64,000 nucleotides of DNA from Chamaelirium japonicum (GCA_947650365.1 OX393552.1:15499275-15563274); one strand, 5' to 3'. Positions 36,822 to 60,245 are shown, counted from the first letter of the stretch. The notes: generated by a model not told the origin, from the letters alone. Numbers and translations are program-made.

Positions 36822-39800
36822 GAAGAATAAAGAAGCCTTGAAGAAGTAACGCCAGTCGTTCGAGAAGAAGATCGAGTCTAAGCTAAAGTCAAAGCCAAAC
36901 GCCAAAAGCCAAAGCAGACGCACCGGTAAAGCCCGCGCCAAAGCAACGCACGTGCCAAAGCCAAGCAACTATGCCGGTCACGAGCAAAGCACCGCACGTT
37001 CTAGCCGATACGACACAAAGTCCGAAAGAACTAAAGCATCGCAAGTCTCTACCCGTCTACGTTCAAGCGCAAGCGCCAAAGCAAAGCAAACGCCAGAGCC
37101 ACGCCAAAGCTACGCCAAAGCCGAAAGCTAAAGCCAAAGCCGAAGCTAAAAACATGATCGACGCCGTGAACCGACGATCAAGGACGCCAAGGTCTAGCAA
37201 GGATCGAGGAAGACACGAAGGTCGAGGAACGAAGCCCAAAACCTCCCTAGCCGAGAAAGCACGAAGCACGGACGGGACAAAATCAACGGCGGAAACTCCT
37301 TAGCCTCTCAAAAACCCTCATCCTATAAAGACCTCTGTCCTGGGCAACCCCTTCAGAGCTCTCGCACGAATACCACGTGGAGACGCGGATCAAAGGGACC
37401 CTCCAGAGGATCTCTCCCACAATCTCCTGATCAAAGAAAATTTGTAATCTCGTGTGACCCGCAATAAAGACGACCCGAATCTTTTTCCGCGCTCACAAGC
37501 CGGTAAAGGCTTTTCTATCAATGGGATCTCATATAGAAGATCTCGAAGCCATTCTGCTTCTGTGCTAGTGGTATCTAGCGCTATCATTTCTGATTCCATG
37601 GTACTCCTAGCTATAACAGTCTGTTTGGTGGATTTCCAAGATATGGCTCCACCTCCTAGTAGGAATACATATCCGGTTATGGACTTAATATCTATTGAAT
37701 CACTAATCCAGTTAGCATCAGAGTATCCCTCAAATACAGCTGGATATCCACTATAGTGGAGACCGTATGATATGGTTCCCTTAAGATATCTAAAAATTCT
37801 TTCTAACGTATTCCAATGGGACAAATTCGGGTTAGACGTATAACGACTAAGTCTATTTACCGCATAAGCGATATCGGGTCGAGTATAGTTTGCTAGAAAA
37901 CCTAGCGATCCTATGATTTGAGCATACTCGCTCTGTAGTCTAGGAAGTTCAGTATTCTTTGTCAGATGGGTATTTGGATCATATGGTGTGGATACCGGTT
38001 GGCAATCGGGGTCGTAAAATTTCCTAAGGATTTTCTCGACATAGTGGGATTGGGATAACACTAAACCATTGTCCTTCCTAATGATCTTAGTGTTCAAAAT
38101 AACGTCGGCTTGTCCTAAATCTTTCATGTCAAAGTTTTGGGACAAAAAATATTTGATATCATTTATGATTTGTATGTTTGAACCGAATATCAGAATATCG
38201 TCAACATACAAACATAAGATGACAATATTATTACCATCTATTTTATGGTATACTCATTCATCCGTTGTGTTGATATCAAATCCATAGGATAAGATAACTT
38301 CATCGAATTTCATGTGCCATTGTTTTGGGGCTTGTTTAAGTCCATAGAGGGATCGAATTAATTTACACACCTTTCCCTCTTGTCCAGGTGCAGTAAATCC
38401 CTCGGGTTGGTCCATATAAATTTCCTCATTAAGGTCGCCATTCAAGAAAGCAGTCTTGACATCCATTTGATGTATGACTAGCTTATAAATTGAAGCTAAG
38501 GCGATGAGGATCCTAATCGTGGTTATCCTAGCGACAGGTGAGTAGACATCAAAGTAGTCTACCCTGGGTTTTTGGGTAAAGCCCTTGGCTACAAGTCGTG
38601 CCTTAAATTTATCTATGGTACCGTCGGGTCTAAGCTTTTTCTTAAACACCCATTTACATCCTATGGTTTTACAACCAGGAGGTAAATTGGTGAGTTCCCA
38701 GGTATGGTTTTGAAGTATGGATTGGATCTCGTTATCTATGGCTTCTTTCCAAAAAGATGAGTCTATGGACTTCATTGCATCTGTATAGGTGGAGGGAGAG
38801 TTCTCCACCATAAGTGCATAGAAGTCATCAAAGACTTTCTCTACACGGGCACGTTTACTCCTCCTAGGTTCGGTTTGGATTACCGGTTCAATCTGGTCTT
38901 CAGGTTCTAATTGGACTTCAGGTTCGATCTGAGTCACCTGATTAGAACTGGAGGCCTGGTTATTAGTATTAATCCTAGTGTTGATCCTAGTCTTATACGA
39001 AAAGATGTTTTCGAAGTATGAGGCATCTCTTGCTTCGATTATTGTGTTATTGGCTATTTCGCTTATTTCAGAGTTAAACACTAAAAAACGATTAGTGTTA
39101 CTTTCTGAAGCGTAGCCAATAAAGATGGCATCTACAGTCTTAGGTCCTATCTTCTTTCTTTTGTTATCGGGGATTTTGACCTTAGCTAGTCACCCCTACA
39201 CTTTTAGGTATTCTAAGTTAGGTTTTCTATGTTTCCATACTTCGTATGGGGTTAAGTTATTGTGTTTGAAAGGAATACGGTTAAGGATAAAACAAGCCGT
39301 CATTAGGGCTTTCCCCCACAAGTTCTCTGGCGCTCCAGAGCTTAGTAACATGGAGTTGACCATGTTCATTAGGGTCCTGTTTTTCCTTTCCGCTACACCG
39401 TTGGATTGGGGAGTGTAAGGAGCTGTGACTTCATGGAGTATTCTATAGTCATCACAGTATTCACTTAACTCATTTGAGGTGTACTCCCCTCCTCGGTCTG
39501 ACCTAAGGATCTTAATGGTTTCGTCTAATTGGTTTTCAACCAGAGCTCTGTAAATTTTAAATTTACTGAGTACTTCATCCTTAGTTTTAATAAGGTATAG
39601 GTGGCAATATTTTGAAGCGTCATCTATGAACGTTACAAAATATCTATTGCCACCTCTCGAGGTTCTCCCAGAATCACAGACATCGCTGTGAATTAATTCA
39701 AGTATATGTGAGTCTCGATCGATGGTTTTAAAAGATTTCTTAGGTTGTTTTGCTTCTACGCATATTTTGCACATGTCGAGATTCCTAGTATCAGATTTAG

Positions 39801-41725
39801 GAATGATGTTTAGGGTCATGAGTTTCTTAATAGAATTATAATTTATATGACCTAGCCTTTGGTGCCAAGTGACCGAAGACTCAACATTCAGAATTGTGGA
39901 CGAAGGATTATAAACATTTAATTTAAACAAACCATCACAAAGAAATCCTTTTCCAATAAAATTCATTCCTTTGGTGATTACAACCTTATTAGACTCAAAT
40001 ACAAGCTTATAGCCCTGTTGGACTAATAAGGACCCACTAATTAAATTTCTCCTAATCTCCGGAACGTGGTGGACTCCGCGCAGGGTTAGGGTCTTCTCCG
40101 ACGTCAGCTTCAGGTCGATCCGTCCTATCCCTAGCACACGAGCCTCAGCATTGTTCCCCATGCTTACAGCTCCTCCACCTGAGACCTGATAGGTGGAAAA
40201 CAAAGATTGATCAGAGCAAACATGAATGTTAGCTCCTGTGTCAATCCACCAATCAAATGCTTGAAAGGTCATGTTAACTTCAGGGGTGAAGAGAACAGAC
40301 CTGAAAGCGATCCCAGAAGAGCCAGCTCCAGAGGTCACCATGTTGACTTGGGAGCCGGGTGGCGTTGGACCATTTCTTTTTGGATTTGGAGGTGGTGCTG
40401 TCTTCTTGTAGAAGCATTGGTTGGCCATGTGATTGGTCCGACCGCAGACGTAGCAGCAACGCACTCCTTCCTTCTTTTGGTCCTTGGGATGGTTTGGGTT
40501 ATGGTTGCTATGGTATGGCTTCTTGGTATATGGCTTAGGCTTAGGGTGGAAGGGTTTCTTCTGAAACTTATGTCTAGGTTTTTGGAATGGCTTAGACGGT
40601 TGACCCTCTATGTTGTTGACCTTGGGTTTGGATTCAGAGGATCCCTTTTCCCTGAGCCTATGTTGCTCCTCAATTCTAATAGAGTTTAGAACTTGAGTTA
40701 GGGTTAGGTCACCTTGGGTATGACTTAGGTGCTTAGAGAACTCAGACCAAGAAGCAGGTAGTTTATCTATAAGACAGGCTATCTGGAAGGTTTCATCAAG
40801 GGTGGAACCATTAGTCTTCAGATGTTGGACTAGGTTCTCAAACTCATGAATCTGATCATTCATGGGTTTGGAATCAACCATTTTGAAGCTGTTAAAATCA
40901 GACGCTTTGAAGCGTTTTACTCCAGCATCATCTAGGCCATACTTACGCTCTAGGGTATCCCATAGGTCCTTAGGGTTTTGAATGGTATAGTAGATATCAT
41001 ATAGTCTATCAGATAAGGCTCCTAGGATCCTATGAAGGCCATGGTAGTTGATTTCTTCTGGGGTCCTAGTGGGAATGCCAGAAGTTGGTTCAGATTCAGG
41101 TTGTGAAGTGGAGACTCGGGTGTGACGAGTTTGGCTAGACCCGTTGGATACTCCTAGTGCGGTTTCACCTATGGCTGACAGTAACCCAAGTGTGGTTAGC
41201 CAGAATCGCATCTGGTTTTGCCACCTCTTGAAGTTAGACCCGTCAAACTTCTCGGGTTTGGCACTAAGGGTTTCACGGTTTGGTGAGGCCATTTCGGACC
41301 AAAGTAAGAAGTTGTAATCTGTGGATTGAAAAATAAGTTTTATCAATTTTAAAGTACACCTAGATAGATTCGACTTTTAGAAGTCCAAATGAAACTTCCA
41401 AATCCTAACGGCCAGATGGGCTCCAGGTAGGAGGTGGAGCACTAGGCTCGCTCAAATACCAAGCTACCTTGAGCAATTTAATGCCGGTTTGACAAGCCTT
41501 TCTAGACACCGTAGGCAGTGGAATATTTCAATGACGACTTTTAGTCTTTTCTATAATCTATGCTTCTAATTTACTTTTGTAGAAAATAGTTTTGTAACTA
41601 GTAGCAACTAATAGGTAGCACGAAATAAAGACTAATAGATGATCACGTAGGCTAACAGATGATTAGTTAGCACGTTGCAAAGAAAATAACTTATGAACGA
41701 TTAAAATGCGGTAAGATTCTTGGAT

Positions 41726-42841
41726 TGTTGGAAATCTAATCGTTCTAAACTAGCAAATTTAGGATTTAATCAAATTATTAATATTAAAATTGATTAGCAA
41801 ATGTTATTTTCGCAAACAAGGACAAGGCACAAATTTCTTTTAGAAATTGTTTGCCAAGGCAGAGCGGGTTCTATGGAACCGTCATTCACCTTGCCGAACT
41901 TTTCTAAAAGGGAGATACAATCTATCTAAAATATATCTAATTATTTAGATTTCTCTATTAGATGCAAGTCGATTATTTTAGATCTAATGTTAGGACAAAA
42001 GAAGAGTTAGAAACTCTGGCCTGTGGTCGAAGCGTGCTAGGCACTGTCCCAAGAATCTTATTGCCCCCCTCGTGCGGGTCTCGTGGCAATTGTTCTCGGA
42101 GATACGGCGACCCCGGTCAGGCGACCTCCTTCTCGTCGGCACGACTCCAAGAAGGTTTTGCGAACCTCGTATACTTTCAGGAACCCAGCGACTCGATGAC
42201 GATCTTCTCGAGGCCGGGAGGCAGCACCGCAACAAGGCTTTGGTTCGAGAGAGGGAGTCTCTTCGGAGCAAAGGGGCAGCACCACAGCAACACAGCACGA
42301 GAGAATGGGAGAGAGAGAGACAGTAAGCAGGGAGGAATTTCGATTTTCGGAGTGTCTCCATCCATGGCTGCACCGGGCCTTATATAGGCCTCGGGCTGCT
42401 AATGGGAGGCTGAAAGAGGGGAGCGGTTAATGGGCTGCGATTAAGCCCATTAACCTTGCACGTTACAGCTCGCAGAGAGCAGTCTCGTAACGGCTCGCAT
42501 GCAAAACGGCTAGTAGCCAAAAAGGAATATCATAAATGGTGGAGGACTTAAAAGCAAAAAACAAAAATAGGGCAGGTGCGGACCAGCCCATTTCAGAGGT
42601 GCTATCGTGTCCGGGTCCGTGGGCGCGCACACACGCGCCCATGCCCATGCCCAAGCCCGGCCCGGCGCGGCGCGGCATGCACGCGCGCGCGTGTGTGAGC
42701 TAGTGGAGCCCTTCCTCTAGTGTGATGACTATTGGGGGGAAGTGGGCAAATCCTTATATGTTGGTAGGGGATTTCTCCCCTTACCGATATGGGACTAAAA
42801 ACCCATTGTGTTGTGTGGTTTTACAACACACACATCCAACA
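41726..42841 (-). mobile_element. Copia 5' LTR
   Basis: 1116 bp with tgttgga...tccaaca ends, flanked on the right by acaaa (42842-42846), matching 33482-33486. No tRNA primer site abuts it on the inside. The nearest similar motif on the minus strand is tggtatttgagc at about 41463-41452, some 260 bases further in, so the leader may have been rearranged. Confidence 0.92.
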
Positions 42842-42920
42842 ACAAATGCTTATTGGTGTTTCGTCACACCAAAAATCTTTATCCGCTTTAACTCGTGTAT
42901 ACTCCATAACACGATTGGAC
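42842..42920 (-). pseudogene. Gypsy pol fragment, 5' part, on the other side of the copia insertion
   Basis: The minus strand reads RVKADKDFWCDETPISI directly up to the ACAAA target duplication. Joined to 33486 and removing one duplication, the frame passes into CHILLGRPW. Upstream of about 42920 the similarity fades. Confidence 0.6.
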
Positions 42921-43957
42921 TCCAAACTCATTGTAATGTACCTAGGTTAGACTCTGGCCAAACTCATATATGTAAAAAATTATACCCAAACTTATATTCT
43001 ACTATAACTAATATAACACTAAACCATAAGAGCTTCTTAACATTGCATTGTAATAAATTATTTTTTTTTCTCAAGCTATTGCATATTTGATGAAGAAAAA
43101 GAGACAAATATATATCCAATTCATACTCCAAACCCGAATCAAAACTAGAAACTTGAATATGTATGGGTCGGATATTGACCCTCTTAAACCCGAATGGGTT
43201 ATGGGTTGGGTATGGAGTATGGATCATGCCTAGGCCTGTCAATGGGTCGTGTTTAATGGGTTTCGGATTGGGTCGTGTTTGAGTCATGTGAGAATATGCT
43301 AGATTCATACACGATCCATTAGCTTAATGTGTTAAGTTCTTTAGATCCAAACCTGAATCGGGTCGTTTCGAGTCAAATATCTAGTTTTTTCCTATAGGAA
43401 AGCCGGATTTCAATCCCGTTTATTGCACCTGCATGTCGTGCAGTGTGCCTGCAATTGCACGAGCCCGGAGAATCGTTCAACCTTTTACCCTTCACACTGG
43501 TCATTAATTTCAGCCCAAGTTTGGATAGCTTCATTAGATGTGGGGCTTTAGATAAACGGATTTGAGTGTAGTGAATTTCATGGGTTATACACAACCTCTT
43601 TATTTAGTTGGTTGAAACGGGTTTTGCGGATTAACTTGAACACGACCCATTAGCTAACGGGTCTAAATGGGTCGTGTCAAAAATTGACCCGACCCGATAA
43701 AATAAGGTTCGTGATCCGTTTTTCCGTGTTGTTTCCGTATGAGTTAAACGACGTGTCGAAAGCTAACCTAACCCTGGCATACCCAAATGGGTATGGGTAG
43801 GGGTCGGGTCCAATCCGAACCCGACCCGCTGCTACCCGCACCGGACGGTTCTGATGTCATCAACCCGGAATCCGGGCGCCAAGGAGATATCAGCAACAGT
43901 CGCCTGAAATAGGAAAAAGAGAAAAAAATAAATAAATTAAAAAATTAGTTGCTCGGG
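42921..43957. other. Region upstream of 5FCL, with a cgggt-type repeat
   Basis: From about 43231 (cctgtcaatgggtcgtg) to about 43790 there are repeated gggtcgtgt and acccgac motifs, resembling the hAT-like family at 565 and 58295 but without clean ends. A second short acccgac cluster lies at 43795-43850. The last 80 bases, a-rich, precede the start codon and should include the 5' UTR. Confidence 0.45.
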
Positions 43958-55248
<11,291 letters not shown>

Positions 55249-55319
55249 TCGGATCAACCATCTGATTCCAATCATCCATGCAGCATTCGATTCGATGCAA
55301 CTGTAACCGAATCATCTCG

Positions 55320-56130
55320 TATCACTTATCGGGTCTGCAACTTCGGCAGGCCAACCTGAATCCAATGAGTTTCAACGGAGGACATGAGAATAAAAAGGTG
55401 CTGAGATGCATTGAGTCGCGGTAGGCCTATCAAAAGGCATGGGTGGGGTCAAACTGGGTTCGACCCTTTCTACTAAAGGGCAGACCCTAGCCCTTCAGGG
55501 TCAGATTCACCCTGGACTATGTCAGGCGCTGAAATCCTAGTTGCCGCAAACGTGGGGATGTGTTGGTGAAGAACCTTCCAACCAAAGTATTTGCAGAGTG
55601 CTCTTTGTCTTCCAAAGGATTAGTGAGCCTCCAAAGCTTTCTTGGTAGAGCTATCGATGGATCGGATTTTGATCCGAATCTGATCCGCTAAGTTGGATAT
55701 GGATAGAATATTTTGATATGATAATCCGATAACGGTCCGAATCCGATAACCGTTTACTTAACAAATTGGATATGGATTTAGACCGATCCTACACGTTAAG
55801 AACTCGATCCGACAAACTACAACATATATATTATATTTTAACCATATGTAGATTAGATTGCTTTAGCTAATATAAAAAAAATTCTCATGGTTTCCGGAGC
55901 GAGACTTAGGTTTTATCTTGGTCCTTCTGAGTCCCAAGTTTGGAATCAACTGTTCTTCTGTGGATTCGATGCTCAACGATATCAGCTCCCACACTGATAA
56001 GGTTCGGTGCCTTCATGCACAATCAAGACTCACCTGACCCAGTTAATCTCCATATGGGCTGGCGGCTAGTTTAATGGGCCACAAAACTACAACACAACTG
56101 TGGTGCAATGCCACTGGGCAGCTGTAATTG
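55320..56130. other. Downstream of 5FCL
   Basis: It contains a candidate poly(A) signal aataaa at 55389. At 55650-55870 is a gatccga/tcggat-rich block like the other pentanucleotide MITE remnants. No gene is seen. Confidence 0.4.
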
Positions 56131-56897
56131 TAAATTACCTCCTTACCCTTATGTGGTGCAATATTAGTTATGGGACATCAAAGCCTGTCGTCAAAGTTTA
56201 CCCTTGTGTGCTGAAAATTTCAGAAGACAGGAACAAAAAAAAAAAGAGAAAATAGGAGGTGAGCTGTCGGTTTATTTTTTTATTTGAGCTATCACTATCA
56301 GTCGTTTGATTCGCATTGAATAAAGGGCTCATATCGTTCTGTATTACAGTTGTATTACAGATGTAATACAGCTGTGTTCCAATGCCCGCGACCAACTCTC
56401 TCTTTCTCTCTCCCTCTCGAGCTCTCTCTGTGGCCCGCATCACTGGCCACCCTCGTCCGCCTCCGGCAGCCACCCGACCCCCTCCGGCAACCCCGCAACC
56501 CCCTCCGGCAGCCCTCCGACCCCCTCGGCGTGGATCGCTCCTCCGGCCCCGAAATTCGTCCGGCGATGATGGATCGCACTTGGCCTGACGCCGACAGCTC
56601 CTGATCTTCATCCCCGACGTCGGCAGCCCCCCGACCAGTCAGCCCTCTCCCCTCCCCGACCTCCACCCCTCATTGCTCCCTTCGGCGTTGGTGGATCAAA
56701 CCCTCCCCGCAGCTCCGGCAGCACCCTCTGGTAGACCCCCGACCTCCCGGCGCCGATCGCAACATCGGAGGGGGTCGGGGGCCTGCCGGAGGGGGTCGGG
56801 GGGTTGCCGGAGGGGGACGGGGTCGCCGGAGGGGGAGGAGGGGGTGCCGGCGCCAGAGATAGGGTGCCGGAGGGTCGTCGTGGCAGTAGCCACTCGT

Positions 56898-56972
<75 letters not shown>

Positions 56973-57260
56973 GGTACAGCTGTATAACAGCTGGTTTCTT
57001 TTAAAAAAATCGGACCGTTAGATAATGGCAATCGGATGGCTGTTGGTGACAGCTCATACCAGCAAATGGACTGTCAGTATAATTTTAAATTATCTCCTTA
57101 CCCTTATGTGGTGTATGTGGCGCAATATTAGTTATCGGACGTCAAAGCCTGTCGTCAAAGTATTTCTCTGCCTACATTAGTCATATTCAATAGAAACAGA
57201 AACCCCTTTTAGAGATCTTTCTATGTTATGCTGAAAATTTCATAAGGCAGGAAAAGAAAA
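56131..57260. mobile_element. GC-rich hairpin element J between ~90-bp direct repeats
   Basis: Direct repeats at about 56131-56220 and 57083-57260 share ctccttacccttatgtgg, caatattagttat and catcaaagcctgtcgtcaaagt. Between them are a (CT)n tract, GC-rich arms (ctccggcagccctccg and the reverse gtcgggggcctgccggag) and (GA)n (56912-56969). The arrangement is the same as element H. Frames in it are compositional. Confidence 0.6.
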
Positions 57261-58053
57261 TTACCATGCTCTTCAAAATTAGCTTTTAGACAATAATATT
57301 TGTATTGGTGTCCATCACCAAACTAGGTTTGGAAAATGGAAAATGTTATTCCGCCAACCCGCTTTGTCAAATTTTCCTTGCCAACTCGACGTTGCGCTCT
57401 GATTGGTGGTGAATTATACTCAGTCCCAACTGACAGGCAAACTAACCGTTGTGATCGAGTGCCACATCGGGTTGGCATAGCTGTTGATAGAATAGCAGTG
57501 CTCATTGGGAAATGAAATGGAGTGAAGATTGGCACATGCAAGGAAGGAATCATGATTTTATATTGGGAGGGGTCAAAGCATAATAATTTCATCTAGGGTC
57601 GGCCAAAGCATGAACAAATATTTTTTTATATATTAAGATTCAAAGCTTTTATTGTATAAATATTTAAAAAATAATTATTGAGGGGGGGGCCACGGCCCAT
57701 ACATAGTTATGTCCTTGCCGATAAGCCCCGCACGAGTTGACCTAACCTTAAGTTAATGAGAAGTGCTATTCGATCAGTCCAAAGCATTTGTACTAATGTC
57801 AGCCCGATTGACGTGGCATCCGATCACAGCGTCACTTTGCATGCCAGTCCGAGTTGAATGTGATTCATTGGTCAGGGTTGGGTGCAACGAACGGCTGTGA
57901 TCAGAACGTTGACCATTCGGGCTAAACAGTATTTTCCTAAGTTAATTATTTCCTAGTGATCAGATTGGGTCACCTGTTAAAAGAAAGCTGCCATCAAGCA
58001 GGCCAGGCCGCAGGTTCCGATCCTTTGCTTCAGAATAAGACCAACTCATTAAG
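57261..58053. other. Unassigned intergenic sequence
   Basis: AT-moderate sequence. I see no gene, repeat or element with ends. Confidence 0.4.
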
Positions 58054-58972
58054 TAGGGCTGGCAATTTCGGACCCGCCACGGCAGACCTGACACAAAGTT
58101 AGCGGGTCTGGGTCAGGGCTAAACGGGTTCGGGTTGTAAATAGGTTGACATGATAGACCCGTTTAATAAACGAGTCGGGTCTGGGTTTAGGGTCTGGAAC
58201 GGTAGATCCGAGAAGACCCGTTTAAAATTCAATGGATCGGGTCGGGTCGGCTCGCAATCCGATACTATAATATATAGTATCAGTGGGTCTATCGTAGGGG
58301 TGGCAATGGGTCGGATCGGGTTCGTGTCGTGTCTAGTTTCGTGTCGTGTCCAAAACCCTCAGACCCGGACTCAATCCGTTTAACTAACCGTGTCTAGATC
58401 CTAAACCCGTACCCGACCCGCTAATAAACGGGTAGACCCAATAAGACCCGTTGACCACCCGAGTCTATTCAGTTGACTCGATCCGACCCAATCCGACTCG
58501 ACCCGACCTGACCCGAAAGACCCACTGGTATTATATATTATAGTATCGGATTGCGGGTAGACCCGACCCGACCCGACCCGACACGACCCGTTGAGTACTA
58601 AACGGGTCTTCTCAGGTCTACCATGTCCAGACCCTAAACCCGGACCCGACCCGTTTATTAAATGGGTCTATCGTGTCGACCCGTTTACGACCCGAACCCG
58701 TTTAGTCCTGACCCAGACCCGCTAACTTCGTGTCGGGTCCGAAATTGCCAGCCCTAGTCTATCGGGTTAGGTCAGGTCGAGTCGGATCGGGTCAACTGAA
58801 TAAACCCGTGTAGTAAACGGGTCTTATCGGGTCTACCCGTTTATAAACGGGTCGGGTACAGATTTAGGATCTAACACGATTGGTTAAACGGGTCGGGTCT
58901 GGATGATTTTGGGCACGGTCCAAAACTAGACACGGCACGAACCCGACCCGACATGACCCATTGCCACCCCTA
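58054..58972. mobile_element. Outer hAT-like MITE (cgggt family)
   Basis: The ends are tagggctggcaat and, inverted, taggggtggcaat. The flanks tcattaag (58046-58053) and tcatttac (58973-58980) match at six of eight positions. It is interrupted by a member of its own family at 58295. Confidence 0.75.
58295..58756. mobile_element. Inner hAT MITE nested in the outer copy
   Basis: 462 bp, ends taggggtggcaat and inverted tagggctggcaat. The perfect 8-bp duplication gtctatcg (58287-58294, 58757-58764) is diagnostic for hAT. The perfect duplication shows it is younger than its host. Confidence 0.85.
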
Positions 58973-59289
58973 TCATTTACGTCTCAAACGTTGATAGACC
59001 TAAAAGGTGTGGGTCCTACATTCTTCAAATAATCAAAAAATACAAAACCCAATTGTTATTGTCGTATTATTATTATTTATTTTGGATGTCTTGGCTACGG
59101 GGCCGACTTCAATGGAGTAGGCCTTACCGCATAGCAATGTCGGGAATCCTATCATGCCACACCAAAGTGACAGCTGCGGTGGCCCCTCACAATGGTCTGA
59201 AGCGCTTAGTATGACCCCATACCACTTTGGGCAGTAGGGCCTCTTCATTAATTTTTTTTTTTTTTGTACAAACAGGCACTTTGAATCCA

Positions 59290-59400
59290 AAGCAACTATG
59301 TACCCAACTGCTAGCACAGTTGATGTTATGTTGCATCCTTTGGGGAGCAAATCCTTAGTTCGAATCCCACGGGCCACGACTGATGTGGTTGTGGAGGCGT
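59290..59400 (+). mobile_element. Possible tRNA-derived SINE
   Basis: An A-box-like ctagcacagttga is followed about 45 bases later by a B-box-like agttcgaatccc. The region continues gcgtgacc...tagac. A T-rich tract lies before it. No clear ends or target duplication. A complete tRNA fold is not evident, so I do not call a tRNA gene. Confidence 0.45.
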
Positions 59401-59914
59401 GACCATATAGGTAGACAAAGAAGGCGTGATTGTTAAGGTATGTTTCGAAACCCTTCCCCCAACCCCCGCGCGCGTGCACGAGCGCGCGTTGTTAGCGGTG
59501 TCTATTAAAGAAGAAAGTGCAGGGGACGCGAGCTCATATAGCCCCTTCCCTGTTGCTGGTTGCGTCCGTCGGAGAAGGAGGTGCGGGGGAGGGATTGGGA
59601 CCCCACCTCCCCGATTTGTCGTGCCGATCTACCCGTGAGGGAGGAGCTCCTCCCCTTCGGTGGCTGTGTCGGCCTGGTTGCGTAGAGGGATTGAGCCCGG
59701 TGTTGTTGTTGGTCGTAGGGAAAGGAACTCCTCCCCTCCTCGTGGTGGGGCTTCGATTAGGGGAAGCATAAAGAGGAAGTGGCCAATGCCATCCCTTCCT
59801 TCCTGTCGTGCCCCTCTGAATTTGGGGAAGAAGAAGACAGGTCGAAGCTTCGCCCCTTTCCCTTTTTTGGTGGTCATCCCTCACGTGGCAGACGAGAGTC
59901 TCAAAGGGAGGAGG

Positions 59915-60245
59915 TGTAACATCCGCCCCAAACACACAAGATTTTGTCCGCTTTGTCTGTGCCCGTACGAGAACTTCTCAGGGAGGTCATCTATCCTGGT
60001 GCTACTCTCGCCCGAGCACACTTAACTACGGAGTTCTTACGAAATCCGTAGCGGCACACGGTTTTAAAACGCGCCTTCTATTTTTGGGAGGGGAAATTAT
60101 ATAAGCATCTCAAGATCTCCTTCTCTCCAGGCGATGTGGGGCTAACTCATAGCCTTGTACACCTAACCTCACCTCATCCATCTTGGCATTCCCGCCTCAG
60201 GAGTCTTGGCTCTTGGCTCTTGGCTATTGGATCTTGGTCGTCACA
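59915..60245 (-). mobile_element. Cassandra-type solo LTR without the SINE
   Basis: 331 bp, tgtaacatccg...gtcgtcaca, flanked by ggagg (59910-59914, 60246-60250). It keeps the minus-strand 5S-derived block (about 59965-60060) with more substitutions than the 7561 array. It also shows the continuous sequence ttttaaaacgcgccttctat, the empty site of the SINE. The direct cctcac run is shorter than in the array. Confidence 0.85.

Larger units (their letters stand above)
35414..37497. mobile_element. Solo LTR (probable Ty3/gypsy) nested in the copia RNase H region
   Basis: 2084 bp, starting tgtgggc and ending gctcaca, flanked by the 5-bp duplication agccg (35409-35413, 37498-37502). It carries an apparent promoter, cctataaataga at about 36197, and an aataaa near 37462 close to its 3' end, so it appears oriented on the + strand. 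There are no gag or pol frames. Internal repeats include a cggcccgcatgcaaaa array (35455-35700), a purine-only tract (35827-35895) and a 60-bp tandem repeat. Excising it and one duplication rejoins the copia frame. Confidence 0.88.
35172..41346 (-). pseudogene. Copia gag-pol polyprotein, disabled
   Basis: One continuous minus-strand frame encodes, in order: gag (likely start 41292, MASPNRET), a CCHC zinc knuckle near 40455 (CYVCGRTNHMANQC), protease (WWIDTGAN, about 40230), and integrase with an HHCC region (about 39870-39710) and DDE core motifs (HSDVC, SDRGGEY, TPQSNGVAERKNR). Then come reverse transcriptase ([31 protein letters not shown] at about 38210) and RNase H ([22 protein letters not shown]). 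Three in-frame stops break it: a TAG at the Trp and a TGA at the Cys just after LKV (about 39190), and a TGA at the Cys before VYHK (about 38252). A 2.1-kb LTR insertion splits RNase H between KPLPA and ISIHCDCRSAI. No frameshift was seen. The single polyprotein order with integrase before RT defines Ty1/copia. The exact lineage is not claimed. Confidence 0.93.

Noticed and set aside
36194..37303. Basic open frames of 110-146 codons
   Set aside because: Located in a solo LTR made of tandem repeats. Translations are low complexity (Lys/Ala/Pro) and appear on both strands.
59290..59400. tRNA gene
   Set aside because: A and B box-like motifs are present but a full cloverleaf with matched stems is not seen. 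Kept only as a possible SINE.
59033..59479. 148-codon minus-strand frame
   Set aside because: Crosses an A-rich tract and the SINE-like region; no family resemblance beyond repeat sequence.
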